This document shows, in pieces, positions 7,773-16,740 of a stretch of 64,000 nucleotides of DNA. Made by a program: the position numbers and the translations under genes. The stretch comes from Mycoplasmatota bacterium (GTDB lineage: Bacteria > Bacillota_I > Bacilli_A > Izemoplasmatales > Hujiaoplasmataceae): the NCBI GenBank assembly GCA_018622675.1, contig CP076020.1, positions 1,302,001 through 1,366,000 on the forward strand, read 5' to 3'. Under the pieces are notes generated by a model. That model did not search any database. It was not told where the DNA came from and was given only the letters and a program-made list of their open reading frames with translations. The first letter of the stretch is position 1. The number at the start of each line of letters is the position of its first letter.

Positions 7773-8357
7773 ATGTTAACAATGAAAGATATAATTCAAG
7801 ATGGACATCCTACTTTACGCAAACGCTCAAATGAGCTAGAATGGCCATTAAGTAAAGAAAATTTGAATACATTAAGAGCGATGATGGAATATATTGAAAA
7901 TTCTCAAGATGAAGATATGCTAAACAAATATGATCTTAGATCAAGTGTGGGTTTGGCTGCTCCACAAATCAATCAATCTTTAAAAATGTTTTGTATGAAA
8001 ACACTTGATGAAGACTTTAAGAAAGTTCATCAATACGCAGTCGTTAATCCGAAAATTATTGCTTTTTCTGAAGCCAAAACATTTCTACCAGGTGGTGAAG
8101 GATGTTTATCTGTAGACGAAGATACAACAGGTATAGTTTTAAGATCAAAAAGAATCCGAGCAAAAGCTTACTTTGTTGACTTAAAAACAGGTGAAGGTGA
8201 ATTTAAAGAAATTAAATTATCCGGCTATCCTGGAATAGTATTCCAACATGAATATGACCATTTATTAGGTGTCATGTTTACTGATAAAATTGAACCTTCA
8301 GTCCCTCAAGTATCTCCAATTAAATTTAAATACGACGATTCTTTAGATAACGAATAA
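7773..8357 (+). CDS. def: Peptide deformylase
   Basis: 194 aa. All three deformylase motifs are present: GVGLAAPQI (residues about 60-68), EGCLS (Cys111, metal ligand) and QHEYDH (His159, Glu160, His163). The N-terminal LTMKDIIQDGHPTLR matches PdfB/type 2 deformylases of Bacillota, and the insert after residue 45 is typical of that type, which supports the start at 7773. It removes the formyl group from nascent proteins using Fe2+/Zn2+. Single gene with its own promoter and terminator. Confidence 0.96.
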   Translation: MLTMKDIIQDGHPTLRKRSNELEWPLSKENLNTLRAMMEYIENSQDEDMLNKYDLRSSVGLAAPQINQSLKMFCMKTLDEDFKKVHQYAVVNPKIIAFSEAKTFLPGGEGCLSVDEDTTGIVLRSKRIRAKAYFVDLKTGEGEFKEIKLSGYPGIVFQHEYDHLLGVMFTDKIEPSVPQVSPIKFKYDDSLDNE

Positions 8358-8361
8358 ATAT

Positions 8362-8390
8362 AAAAACCATTTTTTATGGTTTTTTCTTTT
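8362..8390 (+). terminator. Terminator after def
   Basis: AAAAACCAT (8362-8370) and ATGGTTTTT (8376-8384) pair around a T5 loop, followed by more T residues. Confidence 0.85.
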
Positions 8391-8455
8391 TGTCTTAATA
8401 CAAATTTTATCTAAGATTTTCACTCATTAAACAAACGTTTTAAAAGCACTAATGC

Positions 8456-8484
8456 TTGACATAGCAATCTTTAATTGATAAAGT
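8456..8484 (+). promoter_or_regulatory. Promoter of second DegV gene
   Basis: TTGACA (8456-8461), 17-nt spacer, TAAAGT (8479-8484), then AAGGAGG and the start codon. The -35 is consensus; the -10 is weak. Confidence 0.55.
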
Positions 8485-8506
8485 TATATAAAAAGGAGGC
8501 AATTAT

Positions 8507-9385
8507 ATGTACCAAATTATTTCAGATTCATGTGTTGATTTACCAGCACAAGTTGTCAGTGATTTAGAAATCAACATTTTGCCATTAAAGGTTACGGTGA
8601 AAGGTAAAGAATATAATAATTATTTGGATCATCGAGAAATCAATCCTAAAGAATTTTATAATTTACTTAGAGAAAAAGAAACAGCAACTACAACACAAGC
8701 AAATCCTCAAGAATGTATAGAAATAATGAAACCAATATTAGAGAATGGTGAGGATGTACTTTTCATTGTATTTTCAAGCCAATTATCTGGAACATATAAT
8801 TCATGTCTTATTGCACAAAAAGAGTTATCTGAAGAATATCCGGATAGAGAAATAATAATTATCGATTCCATAGCTGCTTCTATGGGCCAAGGTTTATTGG
8901 TCTCAAACGCTGCAAAATTAAGACAAGCTGGAAAATCAATCAATGAAGTCGCTGATTATGTTGAAGATATCAAAATGGATATTAGTCATTTATTTACTGT
9001 AAGTGATTTAGGACATTTAAGACGTGGGGGTCGTTTATCAGCAAGTTCGTTTATTTTAGGTAGCATTATTAATATAAAACCTCTATTACATGTTGATAGA
9101 GAAGGTAAACTAAAAGTATATGGCAAAGCACGTGGTAGATTTAAATCCCTTAATAATCTTGTTAAGCGTATGGTTGAAACATATGATGATAAAAGAAACG
9201 ATAAGGTGTTCATTTCTCATGGAGATAATTTACAAGATGCCCTCTATGTTCGAGATGCAATTATGGAAAAACTTAAGCTTAAAGAAGATGACTTTTTAAT
9301 CAATGAAATCGGTCCGGTGATTGGCGCCCATTCAGGTGTTGATACTCTAGCAATCTTCTATATAGGTAGTGAAAGACATAAATAA
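8507..9385 (+). CDS. DegV-family fatty-acid-binding protein (FakB-like), second copy
   Basis: 292 aa. YQIISDSCVDLP is the canonical DegV N-terminus, followed by ATTTQANPQE, VFSSQLSGTYNSC, the DLGHLRRGGRLS block and C-terminal GPVIGAHSGVDTLAIFYIG. It keeps all the family motifs and is more canonical than the DegV protein at 3145-4002, so the cell probably has two FakB forms with different acyl specificity (inference). Strong AAGGAGG ribosome site. Monocistronic. Confidence 0.93.
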   Translation: MYQIISDSCVDLPAQVVSDLEINILPLKVTVKGKEYNNYLDHREINPKEFYNLLREKETATTTQANPQECIEIMKPILENGEDVLFIVFSSQLSGTYNSCLIAQKELSEEYPDREIIIIDSIAASMGQGLLVSNAAKLRQAGKSINEVADYVEDIKMDISHLFTVSDLGHLRRGGRLSASSFILGSIINIKPLLHVDREGKLKVYGKARGRFKSLNNLVKRMVETYDDKRNDKVFISHGDNLQDALYVRDAIMEKLKLKEDDFLINEIGPVIGAHSGVDTLAIFYIGSERHK

Positions 9386-9394
9386 TAATCAATA

Positions 9395-9425
9395 AATAAG
9401 AAGAGTTTTCTCTTCTTATTTTATT
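9395..9425 (+). terminator. Terminator after second DegV gene
   Basis: AATAAGAAGAG (9395-9405) and CTCTTCTTATT (9410-9420) form an 11-bp stem with a TTTT loop, followed by TTATTTTTAT. Confidence 0.88.
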
Positions 9426-9457
9426 TTTATGTTAAAATAAATGAGAGAGGTGAACAT

Positions 9458-10774
9458 ATGAAAACTATTAATGAAAAAAATATTAACCAATGGAAAAATG
9501 AAATTGATAACGATTTACAACATAGGACCTTAAGAAGAGCCTTAGTTGAAAATGAATTATCAAAGATAGCTATCAAACAGGAAAGATCTATCTTAAATAC
9601 TTTTAGATTTTCTAAAGATATCGAAACCTTACCAGTAACAAATCAAGAAAAAACAGGTAGGTGTTGGATTTTTGCTGGGTTAAATTTTATTAGAGAACGT
9701 CTTGCAAAGAAATATCATTTAAAAGAGTTTGAGTTCTCGCAAAACTACGTTGCTTTTTATGATAAATTGGAAAAAATCAACTATTTTATTGAAAGTATTG
9801 ATGATTTTTTAACCTGTGATAAAGATGATCGCACCCTTCAACATATACTGATGGTTGGGATTCAAGACGGCGGACAATGGGATATGTTTGTTTCTCTTGT
9901 TGAAAAGTATGGACTTGTCCCAAAAGATGCCATGACAGAAACAAAAGTTAGTTCTCAAACATACCCATTAAATAAAATCATTAATCAAAAATTAAGACAA
10001 TACACAGCCAAGGCTAGAGAAATTGGTCAAGTTGATAAATTATCTAAATTAAAAGAAGATACCCTAAGAGATCTTTATAAGTTACTGCTAGCTTCTTTTG
10101 GTATTCCACCTAAATCTTTTTCTTTTGAGTATGTAGATAAAGATAAAAAATATCATATAGTTGATAATATTTCGCCACATGATTTCTATAAAGAATATGT
10201 TGGTGATGATTTAGAAGATTATGTATCAATCATCCATTCGCCTACTGATGATAAACCCTTCTACCAAACATACGGGATTTCTTACTTAGGTAATGTTGTT
10301 GGTGGCAATCCTATTCATCATCTAAATTTACCTATAGATGAGGTCAAAGACTTAATCATTCGACAAATGGATGATGAAGTTGTATGGTTTGGTTGTGATG
10401 TCGGTCATTTTGGAGATCGTGATAAAGGAATTTGGGATGATGAAAGATATGACTATGATGATATTTTAAACATAGATTTATCATTATCCAAAGCTAATAT
10501 GCTTGATTACGGACATGCAAGAATGAATCACGCTATGGTATTAACAGGTGTTTCTCTTGTGAATGAAAAACCAACTAAGTGGAAAATAGAAAATTCATGG
10601 GGAAACAAAAATGGTAAAAAAGGATATTATCTGGCTAGTGACTCATGGTTTAATCAATTTGTTTTTCAAGCAGTGATTAACAAGAAATATTTTAATAAAA
10701 AACAATTAAATGCATTGAATACAAAACCTATCATTTTAAAACCTTGGGACCCAATGGGCGCTCTTGCAAAATAA
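9458..10774 (+). CDS. pepC: Aminopeptidase C / bleomycin hydrolase family cysteine peptidase
   Basis: 438 aa, usual for PepC. Papain-like (C1B) catalytic residues are visible: TGRCWIFAGL (Cys69, with Gln63 for the oxyanion hole), MNHAMVLTG (His358) and ENSWG (Asn379). The C-terminal PMGALAK resembles the C-terminal arm that occupies the active site in PepC and gives aminopeptidase specificity. Cytoplasmic hexamer that trims peptides. Single gene between two terminators. Confidence 0.95.
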   Translation: MKTINEKNINQWKNEIDNDLQHRTLRRALVENELSKIAIKQERSILNTFRFSKDIETLPVTNQEKTGRCWIFAGLNFIRERLAKKYHLKEFEFSQNYVAFYDKLEKINYFIESIDDFLTCDKDDRTLQHILMVGIQDGGQWDMFVSLVEKYGLVPKDAMTETKVSSQTYPLNKIINQKLRQYTAKAREIGQVDKLSKLKEDTLRDLYKLLLASFGIPPKSFSFEYVDKDKKYHIVDNISPHDFYKEYVGDDLEDYVSIIHSPTDDKPFYQTYGISYLGNVVGGNPIHHLNLPIDEVKDLIIRQMDDEVVWFGCDVGHFGDRDKGIWDDERYDYDDILNIDLSLSKANMLDYGHARMNHAMVLTGVSLVNEKPTKWKIENSWGNKNGKKGYYLASDSWFNQFVFQAVINKKYFNKKQLNALNTKPIILKPWDPMGALAK

Positions 10775-10780
10775 ATTAAT

Positions 10781-10813
10781 TCAGCCTGATGATGAAATCA
10801 GGCTGATTTTTTT
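10781..10813 (+). terminator. Terminator after pepC
   Basis: TCAGCCTGAT (10781-10790) pairs with ATCAGGCTGA (10797-10806), loop GATGAA, followed by seven T. Confidence 0.93.
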
Positions 10814-10858
10814 ATGTTTTTTAAGTCAATGAATGATATAATAAAACTGGGTGATAGT

Positions 10859-11683
10859 ATGTACAAAATCAGAAGAAAAAGACAATTAAATAATGATGTA
10901 GACTTAATGGTAATAGAAGCTCCTTTAGTTTCTAAAAATACTAAACCAGGGCACTTTGTCATTGTAAGAACCAATAAAAATAGTGAAAGAATCCCATTAA
11001 CAATTGTTGAAAATGATGAAGAAACAATTACAATTATTTATCAAAAACTTGGTTTTTCAACCATAGAACTTGGCAAAAAAGAAGAGAATGATTTTTTAGA
11101 AGATGTCGTTGGGCCACTGGGTAAAGCAAAAGTTTTTGGTAAGGAATCAAGAGTTATAGGTATTGCTGGTGGTGTTGGTGCAGCTCCTCTATATCCTCAA
11201 CTTAAAGCTTATGCTGAAAAAGGCTCAAAGGTTGACTTAATTATTGGTGGTAAAACAAAAGACCACCTTCTCCTACTCAATAAATATAAAGAATTCTGTA
11301 ACAATATATATATTGCTACCGATGATGGGAGCGCTGGAACAAAAGGCTTTGTAACAGATGTTATGAGAAAGATTTACAAAGAAAATCATTATGACTTAGC
11401 CATAGCTATTGGTCCTCTAATCATGATGAAAAATGCTTATTTGCTTAACAAAGACTTTGAACTGAAAACTGAAGTTTCATTAAACCCTATTATGATTGAT
11501 GGCACTGGAATGTGTGGAAACTGCCGTGTAAGTATTCATGGAAAGAATTTCTTTGCTTGTGTTGATGGTCCAGATTTTCCTGCAGATGGTATTGATTTTG
11601 ATGAACTTATGCATAGACAAAACTATTATAAAAAAGAAGAACATGATTGCAGGTTAAAATCAGGTGATATCAATGATCAATAG
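10859..11683 (+). CDS. NfnA-like ferredoxin-NADP+ reductase subunit alpha (GltB/SudB-like)
   Basis: 274 aa. Ferredoxin-reductase fold: an FAD-binding N-terminal barrel (GHFVIVRTN... ERIPLTI), a nucleotide-binding domain (GIAGGVGAAPLYPQLKAYA), and a C-terminal [2Fe-2S] site MCGNCRV ... FFACVDGPDFPADGIDFDEL. Three Cys plus an Asp are the ligands in NfnA/SudB, and this pattern is seen. With the next gene it forms the NfnAB pair, which transfers electrons between NADH, NADPH and ferredoxin by flavin bifurcation in anaerobes. The ATG at 10859 has GGGTGAT upstream; the earlier ATG at 10814 is inside the pepC terminator region. Confidence 0.87.
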   Translation: MYKIRRKRQLNNDVDLMVIEAPLVSKNTKPGHFVIVRTNKNSERIPLTIVENDEETITIIYQKLGFSTIELGKKEENDFLEDVVGPLGKAKVFGKESRVIGIAGGVGAAPLYPQLKAYAEKGSKVDLIIGGKTKDHLLLLNKYKEFCNNIYIATDDGSAGTKGFVTDVMRKIYKENHYDLAIAIGPLIMMKNAYLLNKDFELKTEVSLNPIMIDGTGMCGNCRVSIHGKNFFACVDGPDFPADGIDFDELMHRQNYYKKEEHDCRLKSGDINDQ

Positions 11684-13046
11684 ACAAGAAATGTCCTTAC
11701 AAAATAAGGAAGAAAGAAAAGCTAATTTTAAAGAAGTTGCATTGGGTTTTGATTTAAAACAGGTTCATTTAGAAGCAAGTCGATGTCTAGACTGTAAAGA
11801 TCCTCGTTGTGTAAAAGCTTGTCCAGTTAATATTAATATACCAAAATTTATTAAAGAAATTCTTAACGAAGACTACGAAAGTGCTTATTATACAATCTAT
11901 GAAGATAATATCTTACCAAGTGTATGTGGTAGAGTTTGTCCGCAGGAAAACCAATGTGAAGGCTCATGTATTTTAGGTCTGAAATATGAAAGTATTTCAA
12001 TTGGGGCTTTAGAGAGATTTTTAGGCGATTATAGTTTAGAACACCATTTGATAAAAACAGAAAACATTCAAGAAAATCATCAAAAAGTCGCTGTTATTGG
12101 TAGTGGTCCAGCTGGATTAAGTTTTGCTGCAAGCATAAGACGCCTTGGCTATCAAACTGATATCTATGAAGCCTTACATGACTATGGCGGTGTATTAAGA
12201 TATGGAATTCCTGAATTCAGATTACCAAAAACAATTGTTGATCAAGAAATTAAAAGATTAGAATCTTTAGGAATTCATTTCTATAAAAACGTGATTATTG
12301 GAAAGACATTGACTTTAGATCAATTATTTAATGAATGTGATTATAAAGCTTTATTCATCGCTACTGGGGCTGGTTTACCTAGATCTCTTGATATTATGGG
12401 AGAAAATTTAAATGGAGTATATTACGCTAATGAGTTTTTAACTAGGGTAAACTTAATGAAAGCTTATGATTTTCCAAACAACCCAACACCTATTAAAGTT
12501 GGAGACACAGTATGTGTTGTGGGTGGTGGAAATGTAGCCATGGATGCCGCAAGAGTCGCAAAAAGACTAGGATCAAAAAATGTTTTTATTTTATATAGAA
12601 GAGATATGACTGCTCTTCCAGCTAGAAAAGAGGAAATTGATCACGCTATTGAAGAAGGTATTGATTTCAAATTACTTTTAAATCCAGTTGAAATCATGGG
12701 GAGCGACTACGAAGTTCATTCCATTAAAGCTGAAGTGATGAAACTAGGAGAACTTGATCAGTCTGGTAGACATAAACCTATACCAACCGGTCAATATCAA
12801 ACATTAGAAATTGATTCATGTATTATTGCAATAGGTCAAAGTCCAAATCCGATCTTAAAAAGGACAACAAAAAACCTCAAAACAGATTCTAGAGATCGTA
12901 TTGTTGTTGAAGGATGTCACACTTCCATCCCAGGTGTTTTTGCTGGAGGTGACATTGTCACAGGTGCTGCTACTGTTATTGAAGCCATGGGCGCAGGTAA
13001 GTGTGCCGCCGAAGAAATTCACCAATATATTAAAGACACTTTTTGA
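11673..13046 (+). CDS. NfnB-like / NADPH-glutamate synthase small-subunit family oxidoreductase
   Basis: 457 aa. N-terminal double [4Fe-4S] domain with CLDCKDPRCVKACPV and CGRVCPQENQCEGSC, then an FAD site (AVIGSGPAGLSFA, about residue 142), an NAD(P)H site (VCVVGGGNVAMDAARVAKRLG), and the C-terminal FAGGDIVTGAATVIEAMGAG flavin motif. It overlaps the NfnA stop by 11 nt (ATG at 11673), so the two are coupled. No glutamate synthase large subunit is adjacent, which favours NfnB over GltD. It ends in TGA, which shows UGA is a stop in this organism. Confidence 0.88.
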   Translation: MINRQEMSLQNKEERKANFKEVALGFDLKQVHLEASRCLDCKDPRCVKACPVNINIPKFIKEILNEDYESAYYTIYEDNILPSVCGRVCPQENQCEGSCILGLKYESISIGALERFLGDYSLEHHLIKTENIQENHQKVAVIGSGPAGLSFAASIRRLGYQTDIYEALHDYGGVLRYGIPEFRLPKTIVDQEIKRLESLGIHFYKNVIIGKTLTLDQLFNECDYKALFIATGAGLPRSLDIMGENLNGVYYANEFLTRVNLMKAYDFPNNPTPIKVGDTVCVVGGGNVAMDAARVAKRLGSKNVFILYRRDMTALPARKEEIDHAIEEGIDFKLLLNPVEIMGSDYEVHSIKAEVMKLGELDQSGRHKPIPTGQYQTLEIDSCIIAIGQSPNPILKRTTKNLKTDSRDRIVVEGCHTSIPGVFAGGDIVTGAATVIEAMGAGKCAAEEIHQYIKDTF

Positions 13047-13062
13047 TAAAGTGTCTTTTTCA
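13032..13062 (+). terminator. Terminator overlapping nfnB stop
   Basis: AAAGACACTTT (13032-13042) pairs with AAAGTGTCTTT (13048-13058), then T residues. The stop codon lies in the loop. Confidence 0.9.
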
Positions 13063-13109
13063 TTGACAAAATATATAGACTACTATATAATTATGACAAG
13101 GTTGTCATA
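13063..13109 (+). promoter_or_regulatory. Consensus promoter with palindromic operator for tetR-ABC operon
   Basis: TTGACA (13063-13068), 17-nt spacer, TATAAT (13086-13091), a perfect sigma-A consensus. Directly after the -10, ATGACAAGGTTGTCAT (13093-13108; one more T-A pair outside) is an inverted repeat covering the expected transcription start. It is the obvious binding site for the TetR regulator encoded next. Confidence 0.8.
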
Positions 13110-13125
13110 TTGAGAGGTGATATAC

Positions 13126-13746
13126 ATGCCTAAACAAACATTTTTTAATTTAAAGGAAGAAAAAAGTAATAAAATAATACAAGCTGCTGTGGATGAATTC
13201 TCTTCAAAACCATATGAACTTGTCAATTTATCCGATATCATTAAAAAAGCTGAAATACCAAGAGGAAGCTTTTATCAATATTTCGAAGATAAAAAAGATA
13301 TTTACCTATACTTGATAGATCAAATCAAAAAAACTAAGATGGATTACTTATCAAAATCTATGCTCAATCAAGATACACCATTCTTAAAATTGGTGGAAGA
13401 ATTATATGACTCAGGCATTCATTTTGCTATTAATCATCCAAAGTTTGTATTAATCATGGATAAATTAATTAAAAACAAGAATGAAATCTATGATCAAATG
13501 ATGAAAAATAACAAAAATTTTGCTATTGATTATTACAGTAAATTGATTAACAAGGATAAAGCAAAAGGCTTAATAAGAGATGATATTCATACGCTCACCC
13601 TAGCTAAAATAATTAGTGATTTAACGAGCAATGTTACGATTAACGAATTAAATGTAAATAATCCTGAGGAAAGTTACAAGGTGATGAAAGAAAATATTCA
13701 TCACATATTAAATATTTTAAAGAAGGGGATAGAAGAGAATGTCTAG
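13126..13746 (+). CDS. TetR/AcrR-family regulator
   Basis: 206 aa. N-terminal HTH of TetR type: FNLKEEKSNKIIQAAVDEF, then LVNLSDIIKKAEIPRGSFYQYFEDKKDIYLYLI (tail represented by GSFYQYFEDK). The C-terminal ligand domain is not assignable. The ATG at 13126 follows GAGAGGTGAT; an in-frame GTG lies inside that ribosome site and is rejected. It is the first gene of a four-gene operon with an ABC-2 exporter and sits next to a palindromic operator, so it probably represses the operon until an inducer binds. Confidence 0.92.
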   Translation: MPKQTFFNLKEEKSNKIIQAAVDEFSSKPYELVNLSDIIKKAEIPRGSFYQYFEDKKDIYLYLIDQIKKTKMDYLSKSMLNQDTPFLKLVEELYDSGIHFAINHPKFVLIMDKLIKNKNEIYDQMMKNNKNFAIDYYSKLINKDKAKGLIRDDIHTLTLAKIISDLTSNVTINELNVNNPEESYKVMKENIHHILNILKKGIEENV

Positions 13747-14608
13747 TATTTTTGAAGTTAAAAATTTAAAATTTAAGTACAAAAATAATCAAGAAAACGT
13801 TTTAAAAGGGATAAATTTTGATATTAAAGAGGGGGAAATTTTTGGATTTTTAGGCCCAAGCGGGGCCGGAAAAAGTACAACTCAAAAAGTTATTATCAAA
13901 ATTTTGGAAGACTACCAAGGACAAATTCTTTATAAGCAAAAAGATTTAAAGGATTATAAACAAGACTTTTTCGAGGACATCGGTGTCAGTTTTGAAATGC
14001 CTATTCATTTTTCAAAAATGACTGCCATAGAAAATATTAACTTTTTTCAAAATTTATATAAAAAGAAAGCCGATGTTGAGAAGTTAATGAAAAGAGTGGG
14101 TTTATGGGAAGATAAAGACAAAATGGTAGCTGAATACTCAAAGGGAATGAAGATTAGGCTAAACATAGTAAGAGCTTTACTTAATTCACCTACTATGCTA
14201 TTTTTAGATGAACCCACTAACGGACTTGACCCTAGCAATGCTAAGATTTTAAAAGATTTAATCAGAGAATTTAAAAACTCTGGCGGTACTGTATTTATCA
14301 CTTCACACATCATGTCTGATATTGATCAGTTGTGTGATAGAGTAGCTTTCATCGTTAATGGTGAAATCAAAGAAATTGATACACCAAGAAACCTAAAAAT
14401 AAGATACGGACAAAGACAAGTGAAGGTTGAATACAGAGATAACAATAAGCTCATAGAAAAATCATTTTCTATGGAGAACTTAGGTAATAACAATGAATTT
14501 ATGGAAATTCTAAAAGCAAAAGATATAGAAACAATTCATTCTGGTGAAACAACTTTAGAAGACATTTTCATAAAAGTAACAGGGGTGACTTTAGATGATG
14601 AACAATAG
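13739..14608 (+). CDS. ABC-2 type exporter ATP-binding protein
   Basis: 289 aa. Walker A GPSGAGKS (39-46), a degenerate signature YSKGMKIRL, Walker B MLFLDEPTNGLDP, and H-loop FITSHIMSD. The last 70 residues form the C-terminal extension typical of DrrA/CcmA-like exporters. It overlaps the tetR stop by 8 nt and its own stop overlaps the next permease start, so the operon is tightly coupled. Partner permeases are the next two genes. The substrate is unknown, perhaps a lipid or a toxic compound as in other TetR-ABC operons (inference). Confidence 0.92.
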   Translation: MSSIFEVKNLKFKYKNNQENVLKGINFDIKEGEIFGFLGPSGAGKSTTQKVIIKILEDYQGQILYKQKDLKDYKQDFFEDIGVSFEMPIHFSKMTAIENINFFQNLYKKKADVEKLMKRVGLWEDKDKMVAEYSKGMKIRLNIVRALLNSPTMLFLDEPTNGLDPSNAKILKDLIREFKNSGGTVFITSHIMSDIDQLCDRVAFIVNGEIKEIDTPRNLKIRYGQRQVKVEYRDNNKLIEKSFSMENLGNNNEFMEILKAKDIETIHSGETTLEDIFIKVTGVTLDDEQ

Positions 14609-15332
14609 ATTAATTTATCTCATCAAAGGTGAATTGATTAGGCTTCACAAATACAAAGTAACCAGTGTTTCTTTTCTTATTGCACTCATATGGTTGATTG
14701 TCTTATATTTTGTTGATGGTAATATTTTTAACGATTTACTACCACTTTTAATCTTAGTTGATTCAACTATGATGAGTTTGATGTATATTGGAAGCGTTAT
14801 GTTTTTTGAAAAAAAAGAATCTACAATGTCTTCAATGCTTGTCACACCAGCAAGAAACTCTGAATTAATTCTAGCAAAAATATTATCCAATACCATCCAC
14901 AATTTACTATCTACTGCTTTAATTATCATTGTTTTTGTTATCGTTAAAAATGTTGAAGTTAACTATATATTGATTTTTCTAGCCATCGTTTTTTCAACGC
15001 TTTATCATACAACGATTGGTTTATTACTTTCTTATTATCAAAAAGACTTTACAACCATGTTAATGACTGTCATGATGATTTCATTCTTATTATTGATACC
15101 AGCAGTCCTATTTAGCATAAATGTTCTTAAAAGTGATATATGGGAGTATATTTTATTAATTAATCCTATACAAGCAGCCAATGAGATCATTAGTCAAAGT
15201 TTTAAACCTATAAATCTTGATTGGAAATATTACTTTAGTTTTTTGTATTTAGTGATTAGCGGATTATTCATATATAAATTTTTAGTATTAAAACAATTTA
15301 AAAATTACGCTATTTCAATTAGTGGGGTGTAA
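14595..15332 (+). CDS. ABC-2 type permease subunit
   Basis: 245 aa with six transmembrane segments and the ABC-2 layout (FFEKKESTMSSMLVTPARNSELILAKIL after the second helix is the conserved amphipathic coupling segment). It begins with two ATGs (14595, 14598) inside the end of the ATPase gene. It works as a heterodimer with the next protein, most likely as an exporter. Confidence 0.85.
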   Translation: MMNNRLIYLIKGELIRLHKYKVTSVSFLIALIWLIVLYFVDGNIFNDLLPLLILVDSTMMSLMYIGSVMFFEKKESTMSSMLVTPARNSELILAKILSNTIHNLLSTALIIIVFVIVKNVEVNYILIFLAIVFSTLYHTTIGLLLSYYQKDFTTMLMTVMMISFLLLIPAVLFSINVLKSDIWEYILLINPIQAANEIISQSFKPINLDWKYYFSFLYLVISGLFIYKFLVLKQFKNYAISISGV

Positions 15333-15335
15333 GAT

Positions 15336-16058
15336 ATGTTTAAATTAATATTAAAAGCTGAAATAAAAAATATTTTCAGAGACTCATTGTATTTATTTTT
15401 TATGATATACCCAATCATCTTAGGTATAGCAGGTTTCTATTTAATACCTTACATTGATTCAGTAGTCACGCAAAACTCTTTGTTGCCAGAAATAATTTCT
15501 ATGTTATTCATATTGCTTACTGGTTTTATTTTTGGAGCCCTTACTGCTTTTACTTTACTTGATGATAAGGATGATTCAGTTTTATTAAGTTTAAAAGTGA
15601 CACCTATTTCTGTTAAAGCATATGTCATGTTTAAACTATTAATCAGTTTTGTTTTTGGCTTTATTGCAACAATAGTTATTGTTTTATCCACAAATTTCTT
15701 ACCTAACTCATCAGTTTTCATCATATTACTCATTTCTTTGCTTGGGGCATTACAAGCACCGGGAGTAGCGCTTATTATAAACAGTTTTTCTTCAAATAAA
15801 GTTGAAGGATTTGTAATTATGAAAATGTCGGCCCTCATTCTTGCATTCCCAGTTATAGCTTTTTTTGTTCAAACTTGGCAGGAAGTTTTCTTGGTCTTTG
15901 CACCTGGATTTTGGTCAGCTAGACTCATCCAAATGGAATTAATTCCAACAATTGATGTTAATTTTACTTTTATGGTATACTTTATTTTAGGTGTTATTTA
16001 CAACATTGTATTTGTAACCATATTTATGAAAATATATTCTAAGAAGAGCAACTTATAG
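15336..16058 (+). CDS. ABC-2 type permease subunit, second
   Basis: 240 aa with six transmembrane segments. LLDDKDDSVLLSLKVTPISVKAYVMFKLL is the coupling-helix region (core LLSLKVTPIS), similar in place to the previous subunit, so the two are divergent paralogues. Starts 3 nt after the previous stop with GTGGGG upstream. It completes a TetR-ATPase-permease-permease operon. Confidence 0.85.
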   Translation: MFKLILKAEIKNIFRDSLYLFFMIYPIILGIAGFYLIPYIDSVVTQNSLLPEIISMLFILLTGFIFGALTAFTLLDDKDDSVLLSLKVTPISVKAYVMFKLLISFVFGFIATIVIVLSTNFLPNSSVFIILLISLLGALQAPGVALIINSFSSNKVEGFVIMKMSALILAFPVIAFFVQTWQEVFLVFAPGFWSARLIQMELIPTIDVNFTFMVYFILGVIYNIVFVTIFMKIYSKKSNL

Positions 16059-16070
16059 AAAGGATCTCTG

Positions 16071-16706
16071 ATGAAAGCAATACAAAAATGTCGTTTATGT
16101 CAAACTCAAATGTCCTATTATGCATGTACAAGAAAAAGAGATTATTATCGATGTCCTCATTGTGATTCGATTCAATTAGACCAAAGCCAACTTCTTTCAG
16201 TAAGTAAAGAAAAAATGCGTTATGATACGCATAATAATGATGTCTTTGATAAAGGATATCAAAATTTTGTATCGCCAATAACAAATTATATCTTAAAGAA
16301 CTCAAAAATGAAGGATGTTGGATTGGACTTTGGCGCGGGTCCTGGTCCTGTTATATCCAAGATTTTATCAGATCATGGCTATCAAATTTTTCAGTATGAC
16401 CCACATTATTATCCCAATATTCAATTGCTTAACAATCAATATGACTATATTGTGGCTTGTGAAGTGATTGAACACTTTAATCAACCAAAAAAAGAGTTTA
16501 CACTACTTAAAACATTACTTAAAAGCCAGGGATATTGGATCTTCATGACAGACCTCTACGATGACTCTATTGAATTTAATACCTGGTATTATAAAAATGA
16601 TGAGACGCATGTTATATTCTACACAAAAAAAACCTTAGAATTTTTAAAAGAAACATATCATTTTAATCAACTAGCCATAGATAAACGATTAATTATCTTT
16701 TCATAA
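16071..16706 (+). CDS. Class I SAM-dependent methyltransferase with N-terminal zinc ribbon
   Basis: 211 aa. The first 45 residues have two CxxC pairs (CRLCQTQ and CPHCDSI), a zinc-ribbon-like knuckle. Then LDFGAGPGPV is SAM motif I and YIVACEVIEHFNQP is motif II/post-I of the Methyltransf_12 group. The substrate is not evident. It starts 12 nt after the ABC permease and ends at a terminator, so it may be the last gene of the TetR operon. Confidence is good for the fold and low for the role. Confidence 0.8.
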   Translation: MKAIQKCRLCQTQMSYYACTRKRDYYRCPHCDSIQLDQSQLLSVSKEKMRYDTHNNDVFDKGYQNFVSPITNYILKNSKMKDVGLDFGAGPGPVISKILSDHGYQIFQYDPHYYPNIQLLNNQYDYIVACEVIEHFNQPKKEFTLLKTLLKSQGYWIFMTDLYDDSIEFNTWYYKNDETHVIFYTKKTLEFLKETYHFNQLAIDKRLIIFS

Positions 16707-16707
16707 T

Positions 16708-16740
16708 AAAACCGCTGAAAATTTCAGCGGTTTATTTTAT
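16708..16740. terminator. Bidirectional terminator
   Basis: AAACCGCTGAAA (16709-16720) and TTTCAGCGGTTT (16722-16733) pair, flanked by A/T runs on both sides, between convergent genes. Confidence 0.9.

Noticed and set aside
11673-13046. UGA read as Trp (Mycoplasma code)
   Set aside because: Genes end properly at TGA (13044-13046, 26003-26005) and all Trp residues in known motifs are TGG.
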